Source: Candidatus Methanomethylicaceae archaeon
GTDB taxonomy: Archaea; Thermoproteota; Methanomethylicia; Methanomethylicales; Methanomethylicaceae
Direction of reading: 5' to 3'
Assembly: GCA_015660995.1 (NCBI GenBank)
Contig: JACTUC010000001.1
Span: 1-64,000, forward strand
DNA: 64,000 nucleotides
Positions within the stretch are counted from its first letter, which is position 1; every line of letters starts with the position of its first letter. The position numbers and the translations under genes were made by a program. This document shows, piece after piece, positions 7,995 to 16,639 of this stretch. Below the pieces are notes generated by a model. The model had not been told where the DNA came from, made no database searches, and saw only the letters and a list, made by a program, of their open reading frames with translations.

Positions 7995-9344
7995 TTGGAG
8001 TTACAGGTTAAGCCTCTTGCCCAGGCTCTGACCAAGTTTGGGCTTACCGATTACGAGTCAAATGTTTACCTAGCCTTGATGAAAAATGGTCCCTGTGGGA
8101 TAAAGGATATCACCGCATGTAGCGGGGTGCCGAGGACAAAGGTTTATCCAGTTCTAAAAAACCTAGAGAAGAGAAAGCTAGTTAGCTTCTACCCCGATAA
8201 GCCAATAAAGGTTAGAGGCCTGGCACCGGACTCGTCGCTTACAAACCCCATAAAAAATATGGAACAGGATATTAAAGTTATGAAGCGGGCCATTCAAGAG
8301 CTGAGGAAGATCCACGAGAGTTCCTCTGCCAATGACCCGCTTGAGAAGAAGGAATACTGGATAACCCGCAACAAGGAGGAGGCACTCAAGCGGCTAAACG
8401 ATATTATCAATAACGCTTCAGAGGAGATCCTACTTTTCGTCAACCACGAAGGTCTGGACATCGTATCCAGCAGCTGCTACGATCAGATTAACCAGGCATC
8501 AAAGAATGATATTCAGGTGAAGATCTTGCTTAATGCAACTAAGCGCGACACCATCCTGCTGAACCGCTTCCTCGATCTTGTTACGATCAAGTACGTGCCA
8601 TTCTCGCCGGAGAACAATTTGATGTTGGTAGATGGGAAGGAGTTGCTAATATTCAAGAAGCTTTCTCTGAAAGATATAAAGAGCGTCACAATTGTAGCCG
8701 AGTATTATACTGGAGCAGACGTCTGTGACTTTTTGCAGGCGACCATGGCAGGCTTGGATATGAACACAGGGAAAGACTTGAGCATACTGATGCCTGTGAT
8801 CGAAAACTCGTGGCTTCCAGACAGCTACCTCAAGGATCCGAAAGTCAACCAGATACCTCCAATCTTCTACTACCACCTCATGGATAACCTGTCCACCCGG
8901 TTGGGTTCAAAGCTTAACCTGACACTGACAGACTTGGGCAGAAAGACCCTAGATTCGATCAAGAAAACAACTGTCCCATTCATCCCGGGCACCCTCCAAG
9001 AGGCCTTAAACCTCCTGAGTTCCCTCTACTTACTCAACGATGGTGTGGAATGCAAGTTCATCTACGACGAACCCCTGAACCTGCTAACCTGTGAGCTCAC
9101 AGGCGAGCTTACTCAATACTACAAGTCAGCGTCGGAGAGGGGCTTCCTGATACCGCCGTCCGTCTGGGGCTTCTTCCTGCTGGGGCTGTTGGACATATTC
9201 GGGTTCGATGCCTCGCCAATAGAGAACTCTTTCAACACAAATGAGAACATCTGGTACCTCCAGTACAAGCTCATAAGCAGAGCACCAGTGAAGACGGAGA
9301 AGCTCGGCGCAGACGAGAAGGAAGTCCTGCCAAAAATTACCTAA
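7995..9344 (+). CDS. TrmB-family regulator with extra C-terminal domain
   Basis: The protein has 449 residues from TTG 7995 behind GGTGA. Residues about 10-65 are the TrmB winged helix (FGLTDYESNVYLALM, then CSGVPRTKVYPVLKNLEKRKLV). A coiled linker leads to a phospholipase-D-like sensor domain (about 110-255) typical of the TrmB family. The remaining 190 residues are not part of ordinary sugar-sensing TrmB proteins. They look like a mixed alpha/beta ligand domain with a hydrophobic patch (WGFFLLGLLDIFGF), and I do not recognise them. It is divergent from the ESCRT-III genes, so it may regulate cell division or simply itself. Confidence 0.75.
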   Translation: MELQVKPLAQALTKFGLTDYESNVYLALMKNGPCGIKDITACSGVPRTKVYPVLKNLEKRKLVSFYPDKPIKVRGLAPDSSLTNPIKNMEQDIKVMKRAIQELRKIHESSSANDPLEKKEYWITRNKEEALKRLNDIINNASEEILLFVNHEGLDIVSSSCYDQINQASKNDIQVKILLNATKRDTILLNRFLDLVTIKYVPFSPENNLMLVDGKELLIFKKLSLKDIKSVTIVAEYYTGADVCDFLQATMAGLDMNTGKDLSILMPVIENSWLPDSYLKDPKVNQIPPIFYYHLMDNLSTRLGSKLNLTLTDLGRKTLDSIKKTTVPFIPGTLQEALNLLSSLYLLNDGVECKFIYDEPLNLLTCELTGELTQYYKSASERGFLIPPSVWGFFLLGLLDIFGFDASPIENSFNTNENIWYLQYKLISRAPVKTEKLGADEKEVLPKIT

Positions 9345-9402
9345 GCAGCGTCCGGGACAATTTTATAAGACGAGCTTGCAGTTATTATGATGGTGAATAT
9401 TT

Positions 9403-9732
9403 TTGCCAAGCGTAAAAGTGGCCAAGATTAGTGAAATCCCGTCTGGCGGCAAGAAGAGCGTGAGGGCGTCGAAAACTAGAGTGTTAGTAGTAAATGTCGA
9501 TGGGAAGTTCTACTGCATACAGTCCGTATGCACGCACCACGCCAATCCCCTTTTCACTGGAAAACTCAAGGGCAAGGTCCTCTGGTGCGACAACCACTAT
9601 GCAAGCTTTGACGTCACAACTGGAAAGGTCGCAGACCCGCCAGTGGGAAGTGAATATCTTAAACTGGACCCGCTCAAGACCTACCCAGTGAAAATAGATG
9701 GTGACGACATTATAGTTGAAGTGCAAGAATAA
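9403..9732 (+). CDS. Rieske-type ferredoxin
   Basis: The 109-residue protein is a single soluble Rieske domain. The two [2Fe-2S] ligand pairs are in CTHHANPL and CDNHYASFD, matching the CxH and Cx2H spacing. The usual CP(x)HG is replaced by CDNHY, so the cluster surroundings differ from the common form. It probably carries electrons to an oxygenase or reductase not visible here. It has its own promoter (TTTTATAAGA at 9361) and starts at TTG 9403 behind GGTGA. A T-rich terminator follows at 9734-9752. Confidence 0.85.
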   Translation: MPSVKVAKISEIPSGGKKSVRASKTRVLVVNVDGKFYCIQSVCTHHANPLFTGKLKGKVLWCDNHYASFDVTTGKVADPPVGSEYLKLDPLKTYPVKIDGDDIIVEVQE

Positions 9733-9857
9733 TCCTTTTTCTTATCTTTTTTATGATAATACCCTTTTGCCTGCCCCCTCCCTCCTGGCAAAACGGACAA
9801 TCTTTTTATAACAAGGTCAATTAGAGCAGAATGAAATTGATTCATTAAGTGATTGAA

Positions 9858-10496
9858 TTGGCAGGCTGTCCTCCTTACCAAAGCGCCCTATCAAAGAATT
9901 TTTGTAGGTGCCACCAGTTTACAGGCACCGCAATTATACGCTTGAATCACCTACCCAGGATAAACACTCTGGGCAGGATAAAAGCCAAGCCAAACGCAAC
10001 AGGAAACCTGCAGCCTAAAAAAATAAACCCTGTGAAGTATTTCCTGTTGCCAATCTTAATCGTTGTTGCAGTTATAGTGATATTTTATGGATTAGAGATC
10101 TTAACCCAAGTGGAGATCGAGCCTTCAACGCTTTGTGCCTATGACATCAGAGTGGGGTCAAATGTAAGCAACTATACCGTGGTGTTCGCATTGGAAGATC
10201 AGAAAGGCAATATCGGTCCCACAAATGGATATGTGTACTTCAAGATATTCAGCAGCAATGACTCTCTCCTTTACACAACATCCTTTAGGGTGAAGTCGAA
10301 CGAATTCCAGTATTACATGGATCCAGTCCTTGGCTACAGCATTCTTAGCTACTCCTGGGTAGTTCCCTCATCAGACGTTACGCCTGTACCGGTCTCCGAC
10401 AACAGTTCAGGGCATGCGGAGTTGACCTTCCTCTCGATGGCTGGGCACTTCGTTTCGGGGTCTTTCCAGGGCCTAGAACTGCCGCACTATCCGTAA
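9858..10496 (+). CDS. Membrane-anchored extracytoplasmic protein, unknown function
   Basis: I do not recognise this protein. One transmembrane helix (YFLLPILIVVAVIVIFYGLEI, about residues 60-80) is followed by about 130 residues that look extracellular: beta-rich, with many N-x-S/T glycosylation sequons. The N-terminal 55 residues are basic and contain three Cys in a short stretch (FCRCH), unusual for a simple anchor. The ORF track begins at GTG 9849, but AGTGAT there is more likely the ribosome site for TTG 9858. TATA-like CTTTTTATAAC is at about 9791. The true start is uncertain. Confidence 0.6.
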   Translation: MAGCPPYQSALSKNFCRCHQFTGTAIIRLNHLPRINTLGRIKAKPNATGNLQPKKINPVKYFLLPILIVVAVIVIFYGLEILTQVEIEPSTLCAYDIRVGSNVSNYTVVFALEDQKGNIGPTNGYVYFKIFSSNDSLLYTTSFRVKSNEFQYYMDPVLGYSILSYSWVVPSSDVTPVPVSDNSSGHAELTFLSMAGHFVSGSFQGLELPHYP

Positions 10497-10554
10497 TAAT
10501 AAAGAATGCGGGGCTGATCGAAAGATCCACAGTCAATAGCATTAACGAAAACAA

Positions 10555-10577
10555 TAAAATAAAAAAAAATAAAAAAA
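10555..10577 (-). terminator. U-tract terminator for the small membrane protein gene
   Basis: A 23-base A-rich run (T-rich on the transcribed strand) lies just downstream of the stop at 10586. Confidence 0.6.
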
Positions 10578-10585
10578 GCGGGCCT

Positions 10586-10792
10586 CTAACTCTTGGAGGT
10601 GTAAGACCAAATTAGGAGCAAGATTACCATAATTATAGCTCCTAAGAGGCCAGCAATTACCCAGCCCGTCTGTGCCAATATGGGGAGCACCTTCTCCAGA
10701 TATGGGTACCCAAAGAGGCCCAGCCAGTATAATCCTATACCTAGGAAAAATCCTACTACGGCAAATGCCAATATTATTCCAGTTCTTCCCAT
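10586..10792 (-). CDS. Small two-helix membrane protein
   Basis: The protein has 68 residues from ATG 10792 (MGRTGIILAF), which has GGAGATC upstream and a TATA element ACATTTATATCC at about 10831-10843. The track start at 10831 lies inside this promoter. Two hydrophobic segments (about 4-26 and 37-62) are joined by a short loop, with a positive C-terminus. No family is recognised. It is divergent from sufS. Confidence 0.6.
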   Translation of the reverse strand: MGRTGIILAFAVVGFFLGIGLYWLGLFGYPYLEKVLPILAQTGWVIAGLLGAIIMVILLLIWSYTSKS

Positions 10793-10938
10793 TTTTTGAG
10801 ATCTCCTAATTAATCCAAATCTGCTGCCCATTGGATATAAATGTTGCTAAACAGGGAAACGCCAATAAAAATACGCTTTTCACCATAGATTTAAATCGAA
10901 AGTGCTCCCTATTCTTATCGTTGAAAATTGGTGATTGG

Positions 10939-12144
10939 ATGCTCGATGTCGAGCTTGTTCGAAAAGATTTTCCATTCCTGAAACAAGGGCGCATTTACCT
11001 CGACTCGACAGCAACTTCCCTCACGCCGGAGCCAGTACTCAACAAAATGCTCGAATACTACAGGGAGTATCGGGCGAACGTCGGAAGGGGAATATATAAA
11101 GCGTCTCAAATTGCGACAGAGGAGTTCGAGAAAGCACGAAATGAGGTTTCGCGGTTAATAAACGCAAAGCCAGAGGAAATGGTCCTTCTCCGCAACACCT
11201 CCGAGGGGATCAATCTTGTAGCAAGTGGGATCAAGCTGAAGAAGGGGGATAAGATCGTGACAACGACTCTAGAGCACCACTCCGACTTCATTGTCTGGCA
11301 GAGGGCCAGCAAGAGGTCTGGGGCTGCGCTGAAGGTGGTCGGGGCAGACAGCGAAGGCTTCATGAATCTTGCTGATTTTGAAAAAGCGATCGACGACAGC
11401 ACAAAGATCGTTGCTGTGAGCCAGGTCTCGAATGTCTTGGGCGTGAAGCCGCCGGTCAAAGAGATCGCGAAAATCGCCCATGAACATGGTGCCCTTGTTC
11501 TGATCGACGGTGCACAGTCCGTGCCGCACTCAAAAGTAGACGTGAAAGCCATCGGGTGCGACTTTTTAGCTTTTTCGGGGCACAAGATGTGTGGTCCGAC
11601 CGGCGCTGGTGGGCTCTACATGCGCGAGCTCCTCCTCGAGGAAGTCGAGCCACTCTGCATAGGCGGGGGGACCATAGAGGATGTAGGCTTGGACTATTAC
11701 AGGCTAAAAAAGGGCGCCGCAAAGTTCGAGGCAGGGACCCCGGCAATCGCCGAAGTAATAGGCATGGGTGCCGCCGCCTCTTACCTGATGAAGCTGGGTA
11801 TGCTTGAGATCGAATCACATGAACAGAAGCTCACAAAAAGGGTGGTAAAGGGGCTAGAGGAGATACCTAACCTAACGCTTTATGGGCCCAAAGAACCAGC
11901 GAAGAGGGCTGGCATATTCTCCTTCAACGTTGGCCGGCTGCACCCCCACGATTTAGCGATGACGCTGGATGTGACAGCGGGGGTCATGGTCCGCTCAGGC
12001 CACCACTGTGCCCTCCCGGTCATCAAGGAGGTAATCAAGGCTCCTAATGGCACGGTAAGAGCTTCGGTCTACATATACAACAACAACCAGGACATCGACA
12101 CATTCCTCGCTACACTCGAGGAGATATCGAGGACAATGGCGTGA
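10939..12144 (+). CDS. sufS: Cysteine desulfurase, SufS type
   Basis: This PLP enzyme releases sulfur from cysteine for Fe-S clusters or other sulfur transfer. The 401-residue protein shows the LEHHSDFIVW segment, the PLP lysine in SGHKMCGPTG and the catalytic cysteine in RSGHHCALP near residue 355, typical of SufS/CsdA. The track adds 36 codons, but a palindromic TATA (GATTTAAATC, 10888-10897) and GGTGAT before ATG 10939 fix the start. No sufE, sufU or sufBCD is adjacent. Two Cys-containing proteins follow in the same transcript. Confidence 0.92.
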   Translation: MLDVELVRKDFPFLKQGRIYLDSTATSLTPEPVLNKMLEYYREYRANVGRGIYKASQIATEEFEKARNEVSRLINAKPEEMVLLRNTSEGINLVASGIKLKKGDKIVTTTLEHHSDFIVWQRASKRSGAALKVVGADSEGFMNLADFEKAIDDSTKIVAVSQVSNVLGVKPPVKEIAKIAHEHGALVLIDGAQSVPHSKVDVKAIGCDFLAFSGHKMCGPTGAGGLYMRELLLEEVEPLCIGGGTIEDVGLDYYRLKKGAAKFEAGTPAIAEVIGMGAAASYLMKLGMLEIESHEQKLTKRVVKGLEEIPNLTLYGPKEPAKRAGIFSFNVGRLHPHDLAMTLDVTAGVMVRSGHHCALPVIKEVIKAPNGTVRASVYIYNNNQDIDTFLATLEEISRTMA

Positions 12145-12145
12145 G

Positions 12146-12661
12146 GTGATCAATATTAAGAGCTTTTACGATAATTACCTGAACTTCCCTAAGACTGATT
12201 GCGGCTACTGCGGCTGCACTTCATGCGTCGCGCTACTCAGGAGGCATTATGCAGGCGAGGCTTCTCTCTCTGACTGTATCTACTTTGAAGCAAGAGGCTA
12301 CTGCAAGGAGGACTTCGTGTCCCCTAAGCATTTCACAAACACCAAGACGGAGCCATCGGTCTCGTACGTCAGTCCTTGCCCAAGTGATGCTGAACGAGTG
12401 ACTGTTGAGGTCAACCTCGCATCGGATCTGCACTCAAAATACGGATACTTCGACATGATCAGTGCCGAGAAGCTCTTCGGGCAGTCGCTGCCAGAGATGA
12501 AGATCGCGCCATCCCTTGGGCTAGCAAGGCTCGAATCAGATGGGGAGGCAGTGATGGGCTTCGCCGAGGGGCGCATCCTCATTAGACGAGCGCTCAACGA
12601 GAACGATGCGTTCTGGCAGCTAAGCAGGTTCATACGCTGGCTCTGGGGAGCGGTCAACTGA
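12146..12661 (+). CDS. FeS-domain protein linked to SufS
   Basis: The 171-residue protein has an N-terminal Cys cluster (DCGYCGCTSC, then a Cys about 17 residues later) matching the four-Cys 4Fe-4S domain found in RnfB and the corrinoid Fe-S protein. A second Cys pair follows (GYCKED). The C-terminal half is an uncharacterised alpha/beta region. It begins one base after the sufS stop. GTG 12146 is used here, but GAGGTGATC could also be a ribosome site for the unusual ATT at 12155. It may accept sulfur or electrons for the neighbouring desulfurase (inference). Confidence 0.65.
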   Translation: MINIKSFYDNYLNFPKTDCGYCGCTSCVALLRRHYAGEASLSDCIYFEARGYCKEDFVSPKHFTNTKTEPSVSYVSPCPSDAERVTVEVNLASDLHSKYGYFDMISAEKLFGQSLPEMKIAPSLGLARLESDGEAVMGFAEGRILIRRALNENDAFWQLSRFIRWLWGAVN

Positions 12662-12665
12662 TACT

Positions 12666-13196
12666 GTGGTATCAGGCCGAATCTGCCCAGAGAGCGGATC
12701 ACCAACCATCGAATGCATTGCCAATTGCAGCAGAAGAAGATGCCTGGTATCAATTCCGGATGCCTTCATAAGCCCAAGATTAAAAGATCTTCAGCGGGAC
12801 GCTGAGTACATCCCACTTGTGCTGCCAGCTTCTTTCGAGTATGCTGAAGCTATCAACAATAATGGCATTGTGCGCGATAGGCTTCTCAGAATAAAGCCGG
12901 AGACAGACTATAAAACGGCCATCAAATACCTTTCGGAAGCCAGTATGGCTCTCTACCTCTTAAGGTCCCAGCATGGAATACTCCAGAGCGGATCAAAGGA
13001 TCTAATTCCTGCTTATGACAAGGTTCTAAGCAGAGGCTTCGATGAATCCTTGGGGGAGGAGCTCGAGGAGGTAGTATCTGGCATCAGGGAATCACCCAAG
13101 GATAAAACGAGCGTAGAGGCTCAGGCCCAGAGGGCAAAGGCAGCATTCTGTCTGCTGATGGCTGCCAAATTGGAAAAACTGTGTGTTTCCGTCTGA
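12666..13196 (+). CDS. Cys-rich-headed helical protein, unknown
   Basis: The 176 residues start at GTG 12666, four bases after the preceding gene. The first 30 residues hold four Cys (RICPE, then ECIANCSRRRC), a possible metal site. The rest is helical with conserved-looking patches (YIPLVLPASFEYAEA). No family is recognised. Its position third in the sufS transcript suggests a function linked to the Fe-S protein before it. Confidence 0.5.
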   Translation: MVSGRICPESGSPTIECIANCSRRRCLVSIPDAFISPRLKDLQRDAEYIPLVLPASFEYAEAINNNGIVRDRLLRIKPETDYKTAIKYLSEASMALYLLRSQHGILQSGSKDLIPAYDKVLSRGFDESLGEELEEVVSGIRESPKDKTSVEAQAQRAKAAFCLLMAAKLEKLCVSV

Positions 13197-13246
13197 ATAG
13201 TCTGCATTTCAAATAGCATTATTTATCTCGATCGATTTTCAAGTCA

Positions 13247-14347
13247 ATGGGCATGAAATATTCGGTTTCAGTCGTGGAGGCCAATGACGACATTAAACGT
13301 GCGGTAGCTGATTCTCTAGGTCTCATAGGATGGTTCCCATCGAGAGGGGAGAAAATGCTTGTGAAGCCTAACATGATCACCGCAAAAACGTCGGAGCAAG
13401 GCGTCACAACTGATCCAAGGATTGTAAAAGCACTAGTTGAACTGTTGAAAGAGAACGGCGCCATTCCATCTGTAGGAGACTCACCTGGAAGCGCTTACTC
13501 TGGGAGAGCATCAGAGGTCTTCGAGAAGACAGGTATGCTTCAGGTTGTAAGGGAATCTGGAGCAGAATTCGTCCAGTTCGAGTCCGTTCCACCAAAACTT
13601 GTTGCTTTCGAAGGCAAGCTGATCGACTCGATTGGGCTTGCAGGCCCAATTTTTACCTCAAAACTAATCAACGTTCCAAAACTTAAGACACATGCCCAGA
13701 CCGTAATGACGGGGGCTATCAAGAACCTTGCCTTCGGGTGCATTCCAGGTGCGGGGAAAAGCAAATTGCATGCCATAGGCACATCGTCGGACCGAATGGC
13801 AAAGGTAATGATCGATGTTTATTCAGTCATTCGCCCCTTGGTCACAGTAAACATCATGGACGCAGTGATTTGTATGGATGGGAATGGCCCGAGCGCTGGT
13901 AGGGTAAGGAAAGTGGGTAAGATTCTTGCCAGCACCGACGCCCTCGCCCTCGATATAATCTCGTTTAAGATGGTCGGGGTGACGCCTAGGAACGTACCAT
14001 ACGTTAGAGAGGCAATGGAACGCGGCTTGGGGCCATCCAGCCCGGACGAGATAGAGATAGTAGGGGAATTGCCCAAGAACTTGAAATTCAAGCTCCCTTG
14101 GACAATAATCTCGGCCTTGACTTTGCGTGCTGGAAGTTTGGTCCCATCGATAAGCCCAACCGTTTCCACTATACCGTCCAAATGCACACGATGCGGTACC
14201 TGCATCAAGGCTTGCCCAGTCTTTGCAATAGATATGGAAAAGCTCTCTGCCAAGATTAACACATCCCAATGCATAAGGTGCTACGTCTGTTATGAGGTCT
14301 GTGAATATGATGCGATAAAGGTGAACCGTTCTCTCCTAGGACGCTGA
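13247..14347 (+). CDS. DUF362 protein with two [4Fe-4S] clusters
   Basis: In the 366 residues, residues 1-300 are a DUF362 domain (LVKPNMIT, VGDSPGS, NVPKLKTHAQTVMTGAIKN), and the C-terminal 60 residues are a dicluster ferredoxin with CTRCGTCIKACP and CIRCYVCYEVCE. DUF362 proteins are widespread in anaerobes, and their reaction is largely unassigned. The architecture suggests an Fe-S dependent redox enzyme. A TATA box TTATTTATC at 13219 lies about 28 bases before ATG 13247, so the mRNA is probably leaderless. Confidence 0.85.
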   Translation: MGMKYSVSVVEANDDIKRAVADSLGLIGWFPSRGEKMLVKPNMITAKTSEQGVTTDPRIVKALVELLKENGAIPSVGDSPGSAYSGRASEVFEKTGMLQVVRESGAEFVQFESVPPKLVAFEGKLIDSIGLAGPIFTSKLINVPKLKTHAQTVMTGAIKNLAFGCIPGAGKSKLHAIGTSSDRMAKVMIDVYSVIRPLVTVNIMDAVICMDGNGPSAGRVRKVGKILASTDALALDIISFKMVGVTPRNVPYVREAMERGLGPSSPDEIEIVGELPKNLKFKLPWTIISALTLRAGSLVPSISPTVSTIPSKCTRCGTCIKACPVFAIDMEKLSAKINTSQCIRCYVCYEVCEYDAIKVNRSLLGR

Positions 14348-14494
14348 AAGATCTCTTGTATGAATGTTCAAGGCGAAGCTTTTCTCAAGACCAATCTCTT
14401 TTTTTAAAGGTTCGAAGCTTTCATCTCCGGACGAAAGCTTAAACAAGATAAAGGCGCGATCTGATCCTATATGCTTATTCGGTTGGTGTGAAAA

Positions 14495-15361
14495 TTGAAG
14501 GTTGGTTTCATAGGTCTGGGAATAATGGGTCTGCCCATGGCCAAAAACATGGTTAAATCAGGCTTCAACTTGGTAGTTTATAACAGAAGCATGAAACCTG
14601 TCAAAGAGCTTAACGCCATTGGAGTGGAAGCTGGAAGCTCGCCCCGCGATGTTGCCATGAAGTGCGATATCTTGATCACAATGCTACCCGATTCGCCAGA
14701 CGTACAAGAGGTCGTTTTGGGGAAGGGGGGCGTGATTGAAGGGGTCAAGCCCGGGATGATTCTCATCGACATGAGCACAATATCGCCTAAGGTCAGCGTT
14801 GAGATCTCTGAAGTCCTCGCAGAAAGTGGTGTCGAGATGCTTGATGCGCCAGTCAGCGGTGGGCAGAAGGGCGCAATCGAAGGCTCTCTCTCGATAATGG
14901 TTGGAGGGAAGAAGAAAATCTTCGAGAAGTGCATGCCTGTATTCAAATCCATAGGAAAGACGATAGTGCTCGTCGGCGGCAACGGAGCCGGAGAGACCGT
15001 TAAGCTCTGCAACCAGGTGATATGCGCAATAAACATAGTCTCAATGTGCGAAGGAATGTCACTCTGTCGAAGGGCTGGGGTCGACGTTGAGAAGATGATA
15101 GAAGTCGTCAATGGGGGTTTGGGCGCATCGAATATAATTGCTAACCTAGCGCCAAAGATTCTTGAGGGGGACATGGCGCCAGGTTTCAAGCTTCGTCTGC
15201 AGCAGAAGGACCTTAGGCTCGCGCTGCAGCTAGCAGAGGAGCTAAATTTTTCCATGCCAGTTACTGGCCTGACCAATCAGATCTTCAGAATAGCTGAAGG
15301 GAAGGGGTTAGGTGAAAAAGGAACACAGGCCTTGATTGAAGCCTACAACCTTTTGGGGTAG
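14495..15361 (+). CDS. Beta-hydroxyacid dehydrogenase (3-hydroxyisobutyrate/tartronate semialdehyde type)
   Basis: The 288-residue protein starts with the Rossmann motif GFIGLGIMGLPMAKN, followed by the family substrate site DAPVSGGQKGA (about residue 120) and the catalytic Lys region GAGETVKLCNQ (about 170). It uses NAD(P) to interconvert a 3-hydroxyacid and its semialdehyde; the exact substrate is not readable. The start is TTG 14495 with GGTG upstream. It stands alone between DUF362 and the peptide transporter. Confidence 0.85.
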   Translation: MKVGFIGLGIMGLPMAKNMVKSGFNLVVYNRSMKPVKELNAIGVEAGSSPRDVAMKCDILITMLPDSPDVQEVVLGKGGVIEGVKPGMILIDMSTISPKVSVEISEVLAESGVEMLDAPVSGGQKGAIEGSLSIMVGGKKKIFEKCMPVFKSIGKTIVLVGGNGAGETVKLCNQVICAINIVSMCEGMSLCRRAGVDVEKMIEVVNGGLGASNIIANLAPKILEGDMAPGFKLRLQQKDLRLALQLAEELNFSMPVTGLTNQIFRIAEGKGLGEKGTQALIEAYNLLG

Positions 15362-15646
15362 TGGGAGTTGTAGATCATTTAAGGAATAAGCTATCATCCT
15401 TTCCATTTTGTTAAGCACCTCTATCAAGTACGATCAACTCTGTCGCCATCCCTCCTTTTTGGAGCCATCCTCATTGTTATATCAGCCCTACAGCATAGAA
15501 TTTTTGGAGGGATCTGTAGACCTAGAATGGCCTTAGCAGAATCCAAGTTAATAAATAAGAGAAAGGGTTATGAGAAAACATATTAATGTGTTAAACAACC
15601 GTCTAAAAAGTTGATGTCTATCTAGTCATGTTCGGGTAGATGACAC
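15362..15646 (+). promoter_or_regulatory. Intergenic upstream of the peptide ABC operon
   Basis: This stretch holds no gene I can support. It contains an 8-bp perfect inverted repeat, ATCCCTCC (15448-15455) and GGAGGGAT (15506-15513), which may form a long-looped stem after the dehydrogenase gene. A TATA-like GTTAATAAATAAG lies near 15548, followed by about 85 bases of leader before dppB. Confidence 0.4.
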
Positions 15647-16627
15647 ATGGGGTTAGCCAAGTACGTAGCACGTCGTCTAATTTACATGATACCCCTTATT
15701 TTAGGGATCTCTCTAGTAAGCTTCCTTGTAATGTACTCGGCTGGTGACCCTATTACAATTGCAACTATGGGCAACCCGATGATAACCGAGACAGAAAAGC
15801 AGTTTCTCAGGCACTATTACGGCCTTGACCTGCCTATACCTGTTCAATATTTCAGGTGGCTCACAAATTTCCTTACGGGTAATTTTGGTAATTCTATTTA
15901 CGGAAATAAACCCGTAAATCAGCTGATCGCCTCCCTTTCCTGGGAAACAGTTAAGCTGCAGTTAGTCTCGATAATCATTTCCTTCCTCATCGCCATACCC
16001 GCAGGTATCTACGCCGCCGTGAAGCAGCGATCCGCCACTGACTATACAGTGTCAAGCATTTCCATAATGGGCATATCGTTGCCAGTGTTCTTCACAGCGG
16101 TAGTCTTCATACTTGTCTTTTCCTATGACTTGGGATGGTTCCCTTCAGCTGGAGCTCATGGAGCGCCTACACTATGGCCCGTCTTTGGAATTCGGAATCC
16201 AATCTTAGACGAAATAGCGCATCTAGTGTTGCCTGCATTGGTATTGACTTTGGCAAGTGTTGCCTACAATGTTAGACTATTACGTGCTGGGATGCTTGAA
16301 GTTCTGAGGCAGGATTATATTATGGCAGCAAAGGCAAGTGGCATCCAAGAAAGGACTATCCTGTACAAATATGCTCTTAAGAATGCTATTACACCACTTC
16401 TAACATTGCTCGGCTTATCCATCGGAGGTGCCATAGGCGGCGCACCAATGACTGAGACCGTCTTTAGTTGGCCTGGTCTGGGTTACCAATTTGTACTTGC
16501 AGCTGGAAGGCTTGACTTCCCAGTTGTAATGGGCATCACTATGCTGATCACGATATTCATTCTTTTGGCGAATCTAATTACTGACCTTGCCTACGCATGG
16601 GTGGATCCGCGGGTGACAATTGAATAG
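15647..16627 (+). CDS. Peptide ABC transporter permease DppB/OppB type
   Basis: This is the first membrane subunit of a dipeptide/oligopeptide-type importer. The 326 residues have six predicted helices, a long extracellular loop after helix 1 and the EAA-type cytoplasmic motif (MAAKASGIQERTILYKYALKNA, about residue 225). The N-terminal MGLAKYVARRLIYMIP is typical for DppB. The ATG at 15647 has GGTAGATGA upstream. It is followed by the DppC, DppD, DppF and binding-protein genes. Confidence 0.92.
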   Translation: MGLAKYVARRLIYMIPLILGISLVSFLVMYSAGDPITIATMGNPMITETEKQFLRHYYGLDLPIPVQYFRWLTNFLTGNFGNSIYGNKPVNQLIASLSWETVKLQLVSIIISFLIAIPAGIYAAVKQRSATDYTVSSISIMGISLPVFFTAVVFILVFSYDLGWFPSAGAHGAPTLWPVFGIRNPILDEIAHLVLPALVLTLASVAYNVRLLRAGMLEVLRQDYIMAAKASGIQERTILYKYALKNAITPLLTLLGLSIGGAIGGAPMTETVFSWPGLGYQFVLAAGRLDFPVVMGITMLITIFILLANLITDLAYAWVDPRVTIE

Positions 16628-16639
16628 TGGGGGCATCAA

